Origin: UM-FILTER-40-17 sp032251335
Lineage (GTDB): Bacteria; Bacteroidota; Bacteroidia; Flavobacteriales; Flavobacteriaceae
Direction: 5' to 3'
DNA length: 64,000 nt
Assembly: GCA_032251335.1 (NCBI GenBank)
Contig: JAVVDW010000012.1
Span: 29,077 to 93,076 of the forward strand
Shown here: positions 16,503 to 25,900 of the stretch, piece after piece
How positions within the stretch are numbered: position 1 is the stretch's first letter
How the letters are laid out: the number at the start of each line of letters is the position of its first letter
The notes under the pieces: generated by a model
Told to the model about the DNA's origin: nothing
Database searches by the model: none
What the model saw: only the letters and a program-made list of their open reading frames with translations
Program-made: the position numbers and the translations under genes

Positions 16503-16893
16503 CTATCTGTATTTTAGTTGTTTATTCAAAGAAAATATACCAAACTTATCATTTAAATTTGCCTGTAAACCGCACAAGACATTTTTTTTCAAATCGCACT
16601 TTACCTTTGTGTTAACCTTCAAATTTGGCTCGATTGTTGGGTAAAGATAATACTTATTGAAGTTTCATACATTTTTTACAACTTTATAACGATTCCGTAA
16701 TGTTTGCTTTACAATGAACCACGTCCACACACAGGGTCTCTGTGCCTGAAATGACTTTATTTTATCGGTTCTTTGCCTCAACTTATCCGGCCAAACACTA
16801 TGAGTTTTTCAAAGCAGCGTGGTTACCGCATGACGATCAGTCTTTTGTTTTTTTTAAACATGCCTCCGGAAAAAAGGCTGCAACCTAAAAAGA
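16503..16893. other. Intergenic region upstream of the response regulator
   Basis: About 390 bp with no convincing gene. A plus-strand ATG at 16751 opens a 45-codon frame (MTLFYRFFASTYPAKHYEFF...) that could be a small protein, but it has no homologue I recognise and no clear promoter. A single GTGTTAACC lies near 16610 but without an 11-bp repeat, so I see no Pho box for autoregulation. Confidence 0.5.
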
Positions 16894-17558
16894 TTAGTGC
16901 AACTGACCGTCCCATTCTTTTAGAAACTGCTTCAAGTAATTTTCCAGAAAACGATGCCGAGATTCTGCTGCTTTTTTACCGGCTTCTGTATGCATCAAAT
17001 CTTTGAGTAGCAGTAGTTTTTCATAAAAATGATTCAAAGATAGGGCGCACTGCCTTTTTGGTAGGTTTCTTTGTCCATTTCCAAATTGGGCTTCACATCC
17101 GGATTGTAAAGTGGTCGGTTTTTGAAACCACCATAATTGAAACAACGCGCAATACCAATAGCACCCAAAGCATCCAGCCTATCGGCATCTTGCACCACAT
17201 TGAGTTCCGGTGTGCGATAAGGGGCTTTGGTATGGCCACCTTTATATGATATGTATTTTACAATATGAATTACTGCCTGAATCACGGCTTCTTCTACACC
17301 TTCAGCTTCCAAAAACTGACGGGCTTTTTTAGGGCCGATAGATTCGTCTCCATTGTGAAATTTAGCATCGGCCACATCGTGAAGCAACGCGCCTAAAGCT
17401 ACTACAAACAGATCTGCTTTCTCCAATACAGCCAAAGCTTTCGAAAGTTTATAAACCCGCTCAACGTGAAACCAATCATGACCGCCTTCCGCATCTGCGA
17501 GTTGCTTTTTGACAAAGCTTATGGTATTTTGAATGATTTTTTCTTGGGCAGCTGTCAT
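16894..17558 (-). pseudogene. HD-domain phosphohydrolase (YedJ/YpgQ-like), frameshifted
   Basis: The first 174 residues are a typical small HD phosphohydrolase: HDWFHVERVYKLSKAL, ALLHDVADAKF, DADRLDALGAIGIARCF, YGGFKNRPLYNP. The frame then hits TGA right after GSAPYL. The missing C-terminal part is intact in another frame: SLNHFYEKLLLLKDLMH, AGKKAAESRHRFLENYLKQF, ending KEWDGQLH and TAA. Removing two bases (for example the TA at 17041-17042) would restore the family sequence SAPSLNHFYEK. It is either a true inactivating mutation, an assembly error, or more remotely a recoding site. The DegT-type gene ends 3 bp upstream, so the two form an operon. The substrate of this HD family (nucleotides or related compounds) is not assigned. 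Confidence 0.8.
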
Positions 17559-17561
17559 CGT

Positions 17562-18725
17562 TTATTGCAAAAAATCTAAGACAGTTTGTGTGATATAGTC
17601 AATTTGCTCCCTATCTAACTCACTGTGCATGGGCAGCGAAATCACTTCTTTCGACAATTGATTGGTCACCGGAAAATCTGCATCGTTATAACGTGCATCT
17701 GCATAGGCTTTTTGTACATGCAAGGGAATCGGGTAATAAATTCCAAAAGGAATGCCTTTTTCTTGTAGGTGTTTGGCCAAATCATCACGACGGTTGTTTT
17801 GTACGCGCAAAGTGTATTGATGAAACACATGGCAATCACAGTTTTGGCAAAGTCCGTTTGACTTGTCACAACTTTCGGAAACCGTAACGGGTGTAACCAG
17901 GTCTTTGCAAGCAGCAAAAGCACGGTTGTAAGCTGCCGCTGCCTTTTGGCGCGCACGGTTATAGGCGTCTAAATGCGGAAGTTTGGCGCGTAAAATAGCC
18001 GCCTGTATAGAATCGAGCCGGGAATTGACACCTACTACATCGTGGTGGTATCTTTCATACATGCCGTGGTTGACAATCCCGCGAAGTATGTGTGCGAGTT
18101 TGTCATCATTGGTAAAAATGGCGCCGCCGTCGCCGTAGCAACCCAGGTTTTTAGATGGGAAAAAGGATGTTGCACCTACATGTCCGATCGTGCCGGCTTT
18201 TTGTTTGCTGCCATTGGCTGAGGTGTAATTTGCACCTATGGCTTGTGCGTTGTCCTCTATGACGTATAAATCATGCTTTTTGGCAATCTCCATGATGGCG
18301 TCCATTTGGGCACATTGACCAAATAGATGCACCGGAACTATGGCTTTGGTTTTGGGCGTGATGGCTTTTTTGATAGCTTCTATAGAAATGTTAAACGTAT
18401 CCGGATCCACATCTACCAAAACCGGTGTGAATTTTAAGAGGGCTATCACTTCCACGGTAGCCGCAAAGGTAAAATCTGCCGTGATGACCTCGTCGCCTTC
18501 TTTCAAGTCTAATCCCATCATCGCTATCTGCAAAGCATCGGTGCCATTGGCGCATGGAATCACGTGTTTCACGCCCAAATACGTTTCCAATTCTTTTTGA
18601 AAATGCTGTACTTCCGGACCGTTTATAAAGGCTGCAGACTCAAAAACCTCATCTATGGAAGCTTGAATTTTGGCTTTGAGGGGTTCGTATTGGCTTTTGA
18701 GATCTACCATTTGTAATTTTCGCAT
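17562..18725 (-). CDS. DegT/DnrJ/EryC1/StrS-family sugar aminotransferase
   Basis: A 387-residue PLP enzyme that transfers an amino group to a nucleotide-linked keto sugar for surface glycans. PLP is bound by the Lys in SFFPSKNLGCYGDGGA (about 187-202); VPVHLFGQCAQMDAI and IEDNAQAIGA complete the cofactor pocket. Between the large and small domains it has a Cys-rich insert with the pattern C-x6-C-x2-C-x-C (Cys286, 293, 296, 298) just before HVFHQYTLRV. That insert could bind a metal, but some relatives in this phylum also have Cys there. It is followed at 3 bp by the broken HD gene. A TAAATTTG -7 element lies about 30 bp upstream of the start without a well-placed -33 element. Confidence 0.9.
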   Translation of the reverse strand: MRKLQMVDLKSQYEPLKAKIQASIDEVFESAAFINGPEVQHFQKELETYLGVKHVIPCANGTDALQIAMMGLDLKEGDEVITADFTFAATVEVIALLKFTPVLVDVDPDTFNISIEAIKKAITPKTKAIVPVHLFGQCAQMDAIMEIAKKHDLYVIEDNAQAIGANYTSANGSKQKAGTIGHVGATSFFPSKNLGCYGDGGAIFTNDDKLAHILRGIVNHGMYERYHHDVVGVNSRLDSIQAAILRAKLPHLDAYNRARQKAAAAYNRAFAACKDLVTPVTVSESCDKSNGLCQNCDCHVFHQYTLRVQNNRRDDLAKHLQEKGIPFGIYYPIPLHVQKAYADARYNDADFPVTNQLSKEVISLPMHSELDREQIDYITQTVLDFLQ

Positions 18726-18821
18726 GACTTGTGGTTTTACGGCTTAATTCTTGCAAATTTACGGAGGACGTCTCATATTTATTGCATAAAGCATGTTATT
18801 TTAGCCTAAGATTTGGTAAAC

Positions 18822-20069
18822 ATGATTTATTTATACAATTTGCTGGCCGAGCTGGGTTTTCTCTGCATCCGCTTTGCGGCTGTTTTTAATGACAAATTGG
18901 CGCTGTTTGTTCAGGGTCGGAAACAAACTTTCGGCCTGTTGTCTAAAAACATCAAAGCCACAGACCGCGTCATTTGGATGCATGTAGCATCTTTGGGTGA
19001 ATACGAGCAAGGTTTGCCCTTACTGAAAAAAATTAAAAAGCAATATGCCGATCACAAGTTGCTCCTCAGTTTTTTTTCGCCATCAGGCTATGAGGTGGTC
19101 AAAGATAAAACCCCCGCAGACGTCGTGGTTTATTTGCCGTTTGACACTTTGCCAAACGCTCAAAAATTTCTAAAAATAGTCCACCCGGAATTGGCTATTT
19201 TTATCAAATATGAGTTTTGGCCTGCTTTGCTTTTCGAAATGGAAAAACAACGAATTCGCGTGCTGAGTGTGTCTGCCATTTTTAGACCATCGCAGGTATT
19301 CTTCAAACCTTGGGGTGGTTGGATGCGTCGGTCTCTCAAGGTTTTTGATCACTTTTTTGTGCAAAACGCGGCTTCGGTAGCCTTGCTCAAAAGTATTCAT
19401 ATAGAAAATGTCACGCTTGCCGGTGACACCCGTTTCGATAGGGTAAGCGAAATTTTGGAACGAGACAACCGACTTTCTTTTATGGAAAGTTTTAAAGGAA
19501 ACAGGCTTTGTGTTGTTGCAGGCAGTACATGGCCGGAAGACGAAGCCTTGTGGCTTTCCTATTTGAAACACCACCCAACTGATGAAGTCGTTTATGTGTT
19601 TGCACCGCACAATGTGAAGCCCGAAAACATCAAACCACTCTGGGATAAACTCCCGGACGGCAAACTCCTATACAGTGAAATTAACCCGGACACAGATTTT
19701 CAAAAAAATACAATTTTAGTGGTCGATACTATAGGTTTGCTGACCAAAATTTACGCCTACGCAGATGTGGCTTATGTCGGCGGCGGTATGGCCACAGGTT
19801 TGCACAATGTGTTGGAACCTGCTGTTTTCGGCATTCCCGTTGTCATCGGAAAGGAATATTCCAAGTTCGCCGAAGCCACAGCACTCGTAGAAAGAGGCGG
19901 TGTTATAAGCATATATGACCAAGCCACATTTGATGCCGTTGTTCAAAAATTAATCCGACAAAAAAGTGCCAGAGAAGCGCAGGGAAAACACAACCGTGCA
20001 TATGTGGAAGAAAAAATCGGTGCAACTAAAACGGTGATGGGCTTTATCGAGAAAGTTTTAAAGGTCTGA
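18822..20069 (+). CDS. waaA: 3-deoxy-D-manno-octulosonic acid (Kdo) transferase
   Basis: About 415 residues. WaaA adds Kdo from CMP-Kdo to lipid A precursor at the inner membrane, the first step of LPS core assembly. The N-terminal hydrophobic anchor is followed by VIWMHVASLGEYEQGLPLL, where the Glu of GEYEQG corresponds to the catalytic base. The C-terminal domain has VAYVGGGMATGLHNVLEPA (about 325-343) and GIPVVIGKEYSKF, the CMP-Kdo binding region. The ATG giving MIYLYNLLAELG is preferred; an in-frame TTG three codons upstream also exists. It is transcribed divergently from the aminotransferase gene. Functionally it fits with the lpxD gene at the far end of the window. Confidence 0.93.
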   Translation: MIYLYNLLAELGFLCIRFAAVFNDKLALFVQGRKQTFGLLSKNIKATDRVIWMHVASLGEYEQGLPLLKKIKKQYADHKLLLSFFSPSGYEVVKDKTPADVVVYLPFDTLPNAQKFLKIVHPELAIFIKYEFWPALLFEMEKQRIRVLSVSAIFRPSQVFFKPWGGWMRRSLKVFDHFFVQNAASVALLKSIHIENVTLAGDTRFDRVSEILERDNRLSFMESFKGNRLCVVAGSTWPEDEALWLSYLKHHPTDEVVYVFAPHNVKPENIKPLWDKLPDGKLLYSEINPDTDFQKNTILVVDTIGLLTKIYAYADVAYVGGGMATGLHNVLEPAVFGIPVVIGKEYSKFAEATALVERGGVISIYDQATFDAVVQKLIRQKSAREAQGKHNRAYVEEKIGATKTVMGFIEKVLKV

Positions 20070-20704
20070 TTCAAATAAACACCCCAATCTATATCACATT
20101 TATGGAAGTGAAAATGTTTATGAACCTGGAGTCGACTAAAAATAGATGTGCTGCTTGTTATCTGTAATTTACTCATAAAACTAATGTCTCCTCGAGCGCA
20201 GTCGAGAGGTTTTTATGTATTTTGAAATTAATAGCAATCAAAACAAAATAGATGATTGAATTTTATTGGCTTAAAACCAAATACTATCGTCTAGGGGTTT
20301 GAAATTGGCCTACGAGAAAAATATAGAAAATCAAGGAAGCAGAAAGGGAAAAAGATAAAAATTTGTTTGAGTTCCGCCTTGGGCGGAATGAGTTATTTTT
20401 TATCTGTGGTTGGGGATTCCGTAGTATTTTCTTATGTTTTTATCGTCAGCCTAGCGTTTTTTGGTTCTTTTTTGGCAATGGAAAAAAGAACATATCAAAT
20501 TATTTAGGACAGAATTGATTTGAAATATAAAAAGGAGACCTCGACTGCGCATGGTCTCAACCCGGTTTTTGAAGTTTTTAGTTTGAATGGTAACACATCG
20601 AGAAGTACTAGAAAAGTATAGCTAGAGGTGTCCGATGTGTTTTAAAAATATAGTGTCTTCCTTGCCAACTTCCCTCCGGCTGATTTATCTTTGCAAAAAA
20701 AAAC
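20070..20704. other. 635-bp non-coding region with hairpins
   Basis: No known gene. It contains CTCGAGCGCAGTCGAG at 20191-20206 followed by a T-rich run (possible waaA terminator), TTCCGCCTTGGGCGGAA at about 20372-20388, GAGACC/GGTCTC around another CTCGACTGCG copy (20535-20558), and a 9-bp inverted repeat AACACATCG/CGATGTGTT (20592-20641) closing a 32-base loop just upstream of the thioesterase gene. A 39-codon frame at 20388-20507 encodes one hydrophobic helix (VFSYVFIVSLAFFGSFLA), starting inside a hairpin; I do not regard it as established. Confidence 0.5.
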
Positions 20705-21214
20705 ATGCAAGCCAAAAAACCTTCTGAGTCGCTCACTACGCTTACCGATCTTGTTTTGCCCAGCGAAACCAATCCGCTCAACAACTTATTTGGAGGCGAA
20801 TTACTGGCCCGTATGGACAGAGCAGCCAGCATCACTGCCGGGCGTCACAGCAGGCGCATTGTGGTCACTGCCTCTGTGAATCACGTCGCTTTTAACAAGG
20901 CCATTCCGCTAGGCACAGTCGTCACAGTAGAAGGCAAAGTTTCCAGGGCTTTTAAAACATCTATGGAAATTTATTTAGATGTTTGGATTGAAGACCGAAT
21001 CTCCGGCAAGCGCACCAAGGCCAACGAAGCCATTTATACTTTTGTGGCTGTGGACGAAACGGGCAGCCCGGTGGAAGTCCCGCCCATAGAACCCGAAACC
21101 GAACTGGAAAAGCAACGCTATGACGGTGCTTTGCGCCGCAAACAACTCAGCCTGGTGCTCGCCGGGAAAATGAAAGCTGCTGATGCCACAGAGCTAAAAG
21201 CCCTTTTTGTTTGA
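20705..21214 (+). CDS. Hotdog-fold acyl-CoA thioesterase (YciA/BACH-like)
   Basis: A 169-residue single hotdog domain. It hydrolyses acyl-CoA to free acid and CoA in the cytoplasm. Family marks are NPLNNLFGGELLARMDRAA (about 23-41), where the Asn/Gly loop precedes the catalytic Asp, then VVTASVNHVAFNKAIPLGTVVTV (in two parts around about 54-75) and ANEAIYTFVAVDE. It is a lone gene with a structured upstream region and converges on the sugar dehydrogenase gene. The chain-length preference is not readable. Confidence 0.9.
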   Translation: MQAKKPSESLTTLTDLVLPSETNPLNNLFGGELLARMDRAASITAGRHSRRIVVTASVNHVAFNKAIPLGTVVTVEGKVSRAFKTSMEIYLDVWIEDRISGKRTKANEAIYTFVAVDETGSPVEVPPIEPETELEKQRYDGALRRKQLSLVLAGKMKAADATELKALFV

Positions 21215-21223
21215 TTTTTTTGC

Positions 21224-21263
21224 ATATAAAAAAAGGTACATCTGTTTTGAGATGCACCCTTTA
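21224..21263. terminator. Terminator between convergent genes
   Basis: Hairpin AGGTACATCT / AGATGCACCCT with one mismatch and a 6-base loop. On the minus strand it is followed by a T-rich run (TTTTTTTATATG), so it fits best as terminator of the sugar dehydrogenase unit. Confidence 0.65.
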
Positions 21264-21285
21264 ATTAGCAGATATATTTTAATAA

Positions 21286-22956
21286 TTAATTGACCACCAC
21301 CAGTTTTTTGACGGCTTTTCTTTGGTTTTGATCTGTGATGTTTACAAGATACAATCCGTTACGCAAACTGCTGATGTCTATGGCTTGGTTAGATTGAACT
21401 TGGTCAAAAGATTTTACGATGCGACCGCTGATATCTACGATCTGAAGGCTGGCTTGGGTAAAGGTACTGCCGCTAAAGCGTAGGCTGAAATTGCTTTTTG
21501 CGGGGTTGGGAAACAGTTTTATTTCATCTCTTTCTTTAGCAAGATTGGATACAGACATGGTAGGTTCTAGCTGTCCTATATACAATATTTTGGTGATGGA
21601 ACCCGGATTTGCGGTTGAATTGTTATCCGTTACTATATAAAAAGAAACCCCGTTTGGTGCAGCAACCACTTGCCTGAAACGATCTGTAGAACTATGCCAA
21701 GCAATTAAATTGTTGGTTCCTCCGTCAATGCTCAAACCATCTGTAGAAAGATTCCCGCGATAAATGGTATTAAATTTTAAGGCAGGTATAAGCACGTTGA
21801 CATCTCCCCAACCAAATATTTTTCTGTCTCCTAATGGTTCATACAGGGCTAATCCGGCAGGCGCGATTGTTGGCCATTCTGAATTTGGGGTGGTAGGAAT
21901 GGTAGCACTGTCTGTAAACATCGTGCTGATGGGCGGTACAAAATCGGTGGGCGGATTTGAGGGGAAAGACTCAAATTCAGTATTGGTAGCCTGGGCTGTT
22001 GAGAGGGAGCCACCGCAATTGGTAGTAAGAGAATTGTTGGTAAAAGCATAGCCTTGGTTGTCGTAAAAGCCGGCTATTTGGGGCCAGCCATAATCTTTGG
22101 CGGCTTCCATCACGTTGAGCTCATCATCCACTTTGTCGCCGTGCTCGGTCGAATAAATAATGCCTGCCGATGAGATGGCCAAACCTTGCATATTCCTGTG
22201 CCCATAGTTGTAAACACGGCTTTTGACACCTCCCAAAGTTGGGTTGTCACTTGGTACTGTCCCATCCAAATTCATGCGTAACAACTTTCCGGGATAGTTG
22301 TTGAAATCATCCTGAAAAGCGGGAAGTTGCCTGGCCAATATGGGCAAGCAAATGCGCGAAAACTGGTTATTCCCCTGGTCGCCGATGGTATAGTACAATT
22401 TTAAATCGGGGCCGATGGCCAATTTACCCGAGTTATGGTCATTGCTGGCCGGGAGTCCTTCCAAAATAGTACCGTTGGCATTCAAAGAGGTGTCTTCGGT
22501 CAACGTGCCATTGTTATTATTATAAACCAAACGGGCTATGCGAAGCCGCCTGCCCGAATCGGTACCGTCAATAGAATAGGTATAAGAAACATACACATAA
22601 TTGTTGGTTGTTGTAGCCGGGTTGGCGTACAAATCCGGATGGGCAACAATCCCCAAAACACCGTCTTGGCCGGCAGTGGTATGTACTTTGTTGCCAAAAT
22701 TGATCATAGTGGTTTTGTTGGCACCGGTGGTATCGATTCGAACAATTCTTCTGCCTCCGGTAATGCCGGAAACATTATCCCTACGTTCGGTAATCCAAAG
22801 CCTGTGGTCGGGACCATAGATCATCTCGTAAGGTCTTTCTATGGCATTGTTCCCGGTGATTTTAGTAACTGCCCAATCGGCAGCATTGGTTGTTTCCTGT
22901 CCAAAGGCAAAAATGGAGCAACATAAAAAAGTAATTGTGAGTAAAGATTGTTTCAT
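21286..22956 (-). CDS. T9SS-exported PQQ-dependent sugar dehydrogenase (GDH/Yli-type)
   Basis: About 556 residues. The start is the ATG giving MKQSLLTITFLCCSIFAFGQ, a clean signal peptide. The body is a six-bladed propeller of the soluble glucose dehydrogenase family: RPYEMIYGPDHRLWITER (about 40-57), GQDGVLGIVAHPDL, YGHRNMQGLAISSAGIIYS (with the active-site-type His and Arg), EHGDKVDDELNVMEAAKDYGWP. Relatives oxidise sugars or related polyols with PQQ. The last ~85 residues are a T9SS sorting domain (IKLFPNPAKSNFSLRFSG, IVDISGRIVKSFDQ, LRNGLYLVNI, final VVVN). The gene starts 42 bp after the LamG gene and is likely cotranscribed with it. No PQQ synthesis genes are in the window. Confidence 0.88.
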   Translation of the reverse strand: MKQSLLTITFLCCSIFAFGQETTNAADWAVTKITGNNAIERPYEMIYGPDHRLWITERRDNVSGITGGRRIVRIDTTGANKTTMINFGNKVHTTAGQDGVLGIVAHPDLYANPATTTNNYVYVSYTYSIDGTDSGRRLRIARLVYNNNNGTLTEDTSLNANGTILEGLPASNDHNSGKLAIGPDLKLYYTIGDQGNNQFSRICLPILARQLPAFQDDFNNYPGKLLRMNLDGTVPSDNPTLGGVKSRVYNYGHRNMQGLAISSAGIIYSTEHGDKVDDELNVMEAAKDYGWPQIAGFYDNQGYAFTNNSLTTNCGGSLSTAQATNTEFESFPSNPPTDFVPPISTMFTDSATIPTTPNSEWPTIAPAGLALYEPLGDRKIFGWGDVNVLIPALKFNTIYRGNLSTDGLSIDGGTNNLIAWHSSTDRFRQVVAAPNGVSFYIVTDNNSTANPGSITKILYIGQLEPTMSVSNLAKERDEIKLFPNPAKSNFSLRFSGSTFTQASLQIVDISGRIVKSFDQVQSNQAIDISSLRNGLYLVNITDQNQRKAVKKLVVVN

Positions 22957-22998
22957 AATAATGTACATGATTTTTGGGTTAGTTGGTTAAATTATTTT

Positions 22999-25900
22999 TC
23001 AATTTTTAATGATTTTTTTGGCAATCTGCTGGTTTTCAATTTCAATATTAAAAATATAAACACCCCTGGTCAGGCTTACCTGCAAGGAAACTGCGCTTTG
23101 GGTTGTGCCAACTTCTGTTTGATAGACCAATTGCCCCAGCATGTTGTAGCCGCTGACAGTACCTATCATTTCGCCTTTCGGGTTGTTGATAATCAATTCG
23201 TTGGTGTTGTTGACAAACAAAATCCTTCCATCGTCGGGCAGGCTGTTGTCGTCTGTGGAAAGGGTTTCATTGTTGCCAAAAGTAATTTGATACCTGTCCG
23301 CAAAAACACCTGCGGCCAGGTTTTCGGTGAATGACCCGTCTTTCAAATTGTGATACGTGAAGGTTGTCCCATTCCACACCCGCAGGTAAACCGGCTGGTT
23401 GTCAAGGATATTTTCGGCTTTATCAATTTCAATTTTCACTTGTCCGGGATTAGTGATGGTTGTTTCCATCGGGATGACTGTTTGCTCATCAAAAGGCGGA
23501 ACGGCCTGAATGACGTAATCCTTATCGTTTATTTTCCAATACAAGTCGTTGGGTCCTTTGTCTATCAACAAGGCATCATAGCCAGGGTCTTCCCCTGCAG
23601 TGGCTTTGTCTGTATAGGCAACCAAAACCTGCCTTCTAAACCCGGTGGGTGTGGTGAAGTTCAACCAAACCCTACTTAAAGTGTCGGCAACGGCTTGTTG
23701 GCCAGCTTTGCGGACCAATGGTTCGTTCGGGTTTTCAACCACAGTTTGCGCCGTTTGGGATTGGGTAGCTTGTGTGCCCAAGCCCAAAGCCGTTATTTTT
23801 CTTCCATCGGGCGCTTTCGTGAATACAGAACTTCCGGAGCCTTCTGTTGCAAAAGTGCGTTGGGAGTTTTTGAAAACCACGTTGCCACCATCGGCATCTG
23901 CCGTGACAAAAAATCCTTGCCCTACCGGAATATACTGAGTGGGCTCTTTACTGCCGCCCGGGCTTAACGGGTTATACAAATCCGGGTGTTGCAACGCCAA
24001 AACCCCTCCCGATTTGGTATAACTAGCATAACCGCCTTCATATTCTTTCAACAAATGACTACCTCCACCAAAATGCTCCCAAAAATACAATGTCCCATTT
24101 ATCGAATTATTGGCGGGCGAGGAAATGCCGATGTTGTCATCTATAAACTTATTGGCATCCAAGGCAGAGCTATATGGATTGCCGACCAACACTTGATTGC
24201 CTGTTGTTACGACCACCGAAATATCACCGCTGTTGGGCTTGCCTTCAAAAATGTATTCGTACAAATCTGATACCGCTCCCGTACCCGGCCCTTTCATCGT
24301 AAAGCCCAAACCGGCCTTCACATTATCGGTTGGTGCTACTTGAGCCCAATTTGTAATGTCGCCTTCCCCTTGGTTGTCAAAAATATAAAACCATCTAGAA
24401 GCCATTGTAACCGGAGTGGTTTGAGGCGATGGCGGATTGATAGTAAACGAATATTGCACGTTGCCGGCAGCCGTTTTCAACATGCCGGAGAGTGCATTGC
24501 CCAAGTTGTTGGAAGCTGTACTCATTTGGCTCACGGGCATCGAAAAATAGTTGTAGGTATATTTATCGGCCGTACCTTGTTGTCTGCGTTTGATGCTGCC
24601 CGCGCTGGTCACATCGAGTTGGCTAATGTCGGTTTGTACCAATTGTGATTCACCCAATAGGTCTATCGAACCGTCGAGTTTCAAATACCAATCGTTTTTC
24701 AATTCGGAGTCGTTGTCAACCGTGATGGTGATCCCCGGACGGACAATCAAACCCAAATCGCCGTCTGATGCCGTCATGTTGATGTCGTGCCGGGCATCTA
24801 CGATAGACCAGTCGTTCGCAGTCGCATCTGTACCCAAAACACCATTGGTTGCATCGTCAACAGCCACACCCAGACTACCACTTTGTTTGGTGATAAAAGG
24901 CATAGGCGCTGTTTGTCTGCGGATGGTTTTAACGTTGAATATTTTTGCGCCTGTGCCCAAATCAACTGTCGGGGTTGTCAAATCATCGGCGATATCGTCT
25001 TTGTAAGTATCCATCCGGTAGTAGCGGATCAAGTTGGCCGCCGTCAACCCGGGAATATCTATTGGGATGATGGTTCCTTGTAGGTTTGAGCCGTTGATGA
25101 AGAGTTCTTGGTAAACCATTTTTTGAATTTGCGCGGTGGTCAATGCTACATTGAAAACGCGTGCTTCGTCTATCGATCCTTTGAAGTATTTCGGGTTGCT
25201 TACGGTTGTATTGTCTTTGCCCACCAACAAAGGAGATGCCGCACCCAAACCCGCTCCTGTGGCCTGGCCTAAAAATGTACCGTTCAAATAGAGTTTCAAG
25301 AGGTTGGTAGCGCCTTCGTATGTTGCAGCAAGATGAATCCATCGTGCGGAGTTTTGGACAGCTGAAGTTACGGAAACACCGCCGACAGTTGCCCTGACTT
25401 CTTTGGAAGCCGTAATTATCAATTTGATGTTGTTTTGGTAGAAAATTGCCCCGCCGTTATTTGCAGGGTCCAACTTGACCCATGCCATCAAAGTAACATC
25501 CGGGCCGGTGATAACAGCTGCATCTTCCATATAGTCATTGCGTCCGTCAAATTCAATGTATAGCGGTTCGTTCAAGTCGCGCGGCGAACCGAATACCAAC
25601 GTACTCGTGTCAAAAGCATCCAAGATGCCATCGCGATCTAAATCTATCGATCCATCTATAATCCCGTCATTATTGGCATCTAAAGCACTGTGGAGCTCGT
25701 TGGCAAGGTCAAAAACGCCATCGTTGTCGGAGTCAACTTCCATATAATCGTAGAGCGGGATGCTGCCGAGCGTGCTCACAAACGTGTCGCCATCAGAGTT
25801 AATCGGCAAAGGCTGGCCGAGGTTGCCAAAGCCCACAAAAAAGTCAAAAATATCCAAGATGCCGTCGTTGTCGGACTCGCCCCCATCCCCCATGCCGTCG

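Noticed and set aside
16600..16625. Possible Pho-box half-site upstream of the PhoB-like gene
   Set aside because: Only one TTAACC-like unit, no second unit at 11 bp.
16773..17006. 77-codon plus-strand frame overlapping the broken HD gene
   Set aside because: It lies opposite the conserved C-terminal part of the HD gene, so it is a shadow frame.
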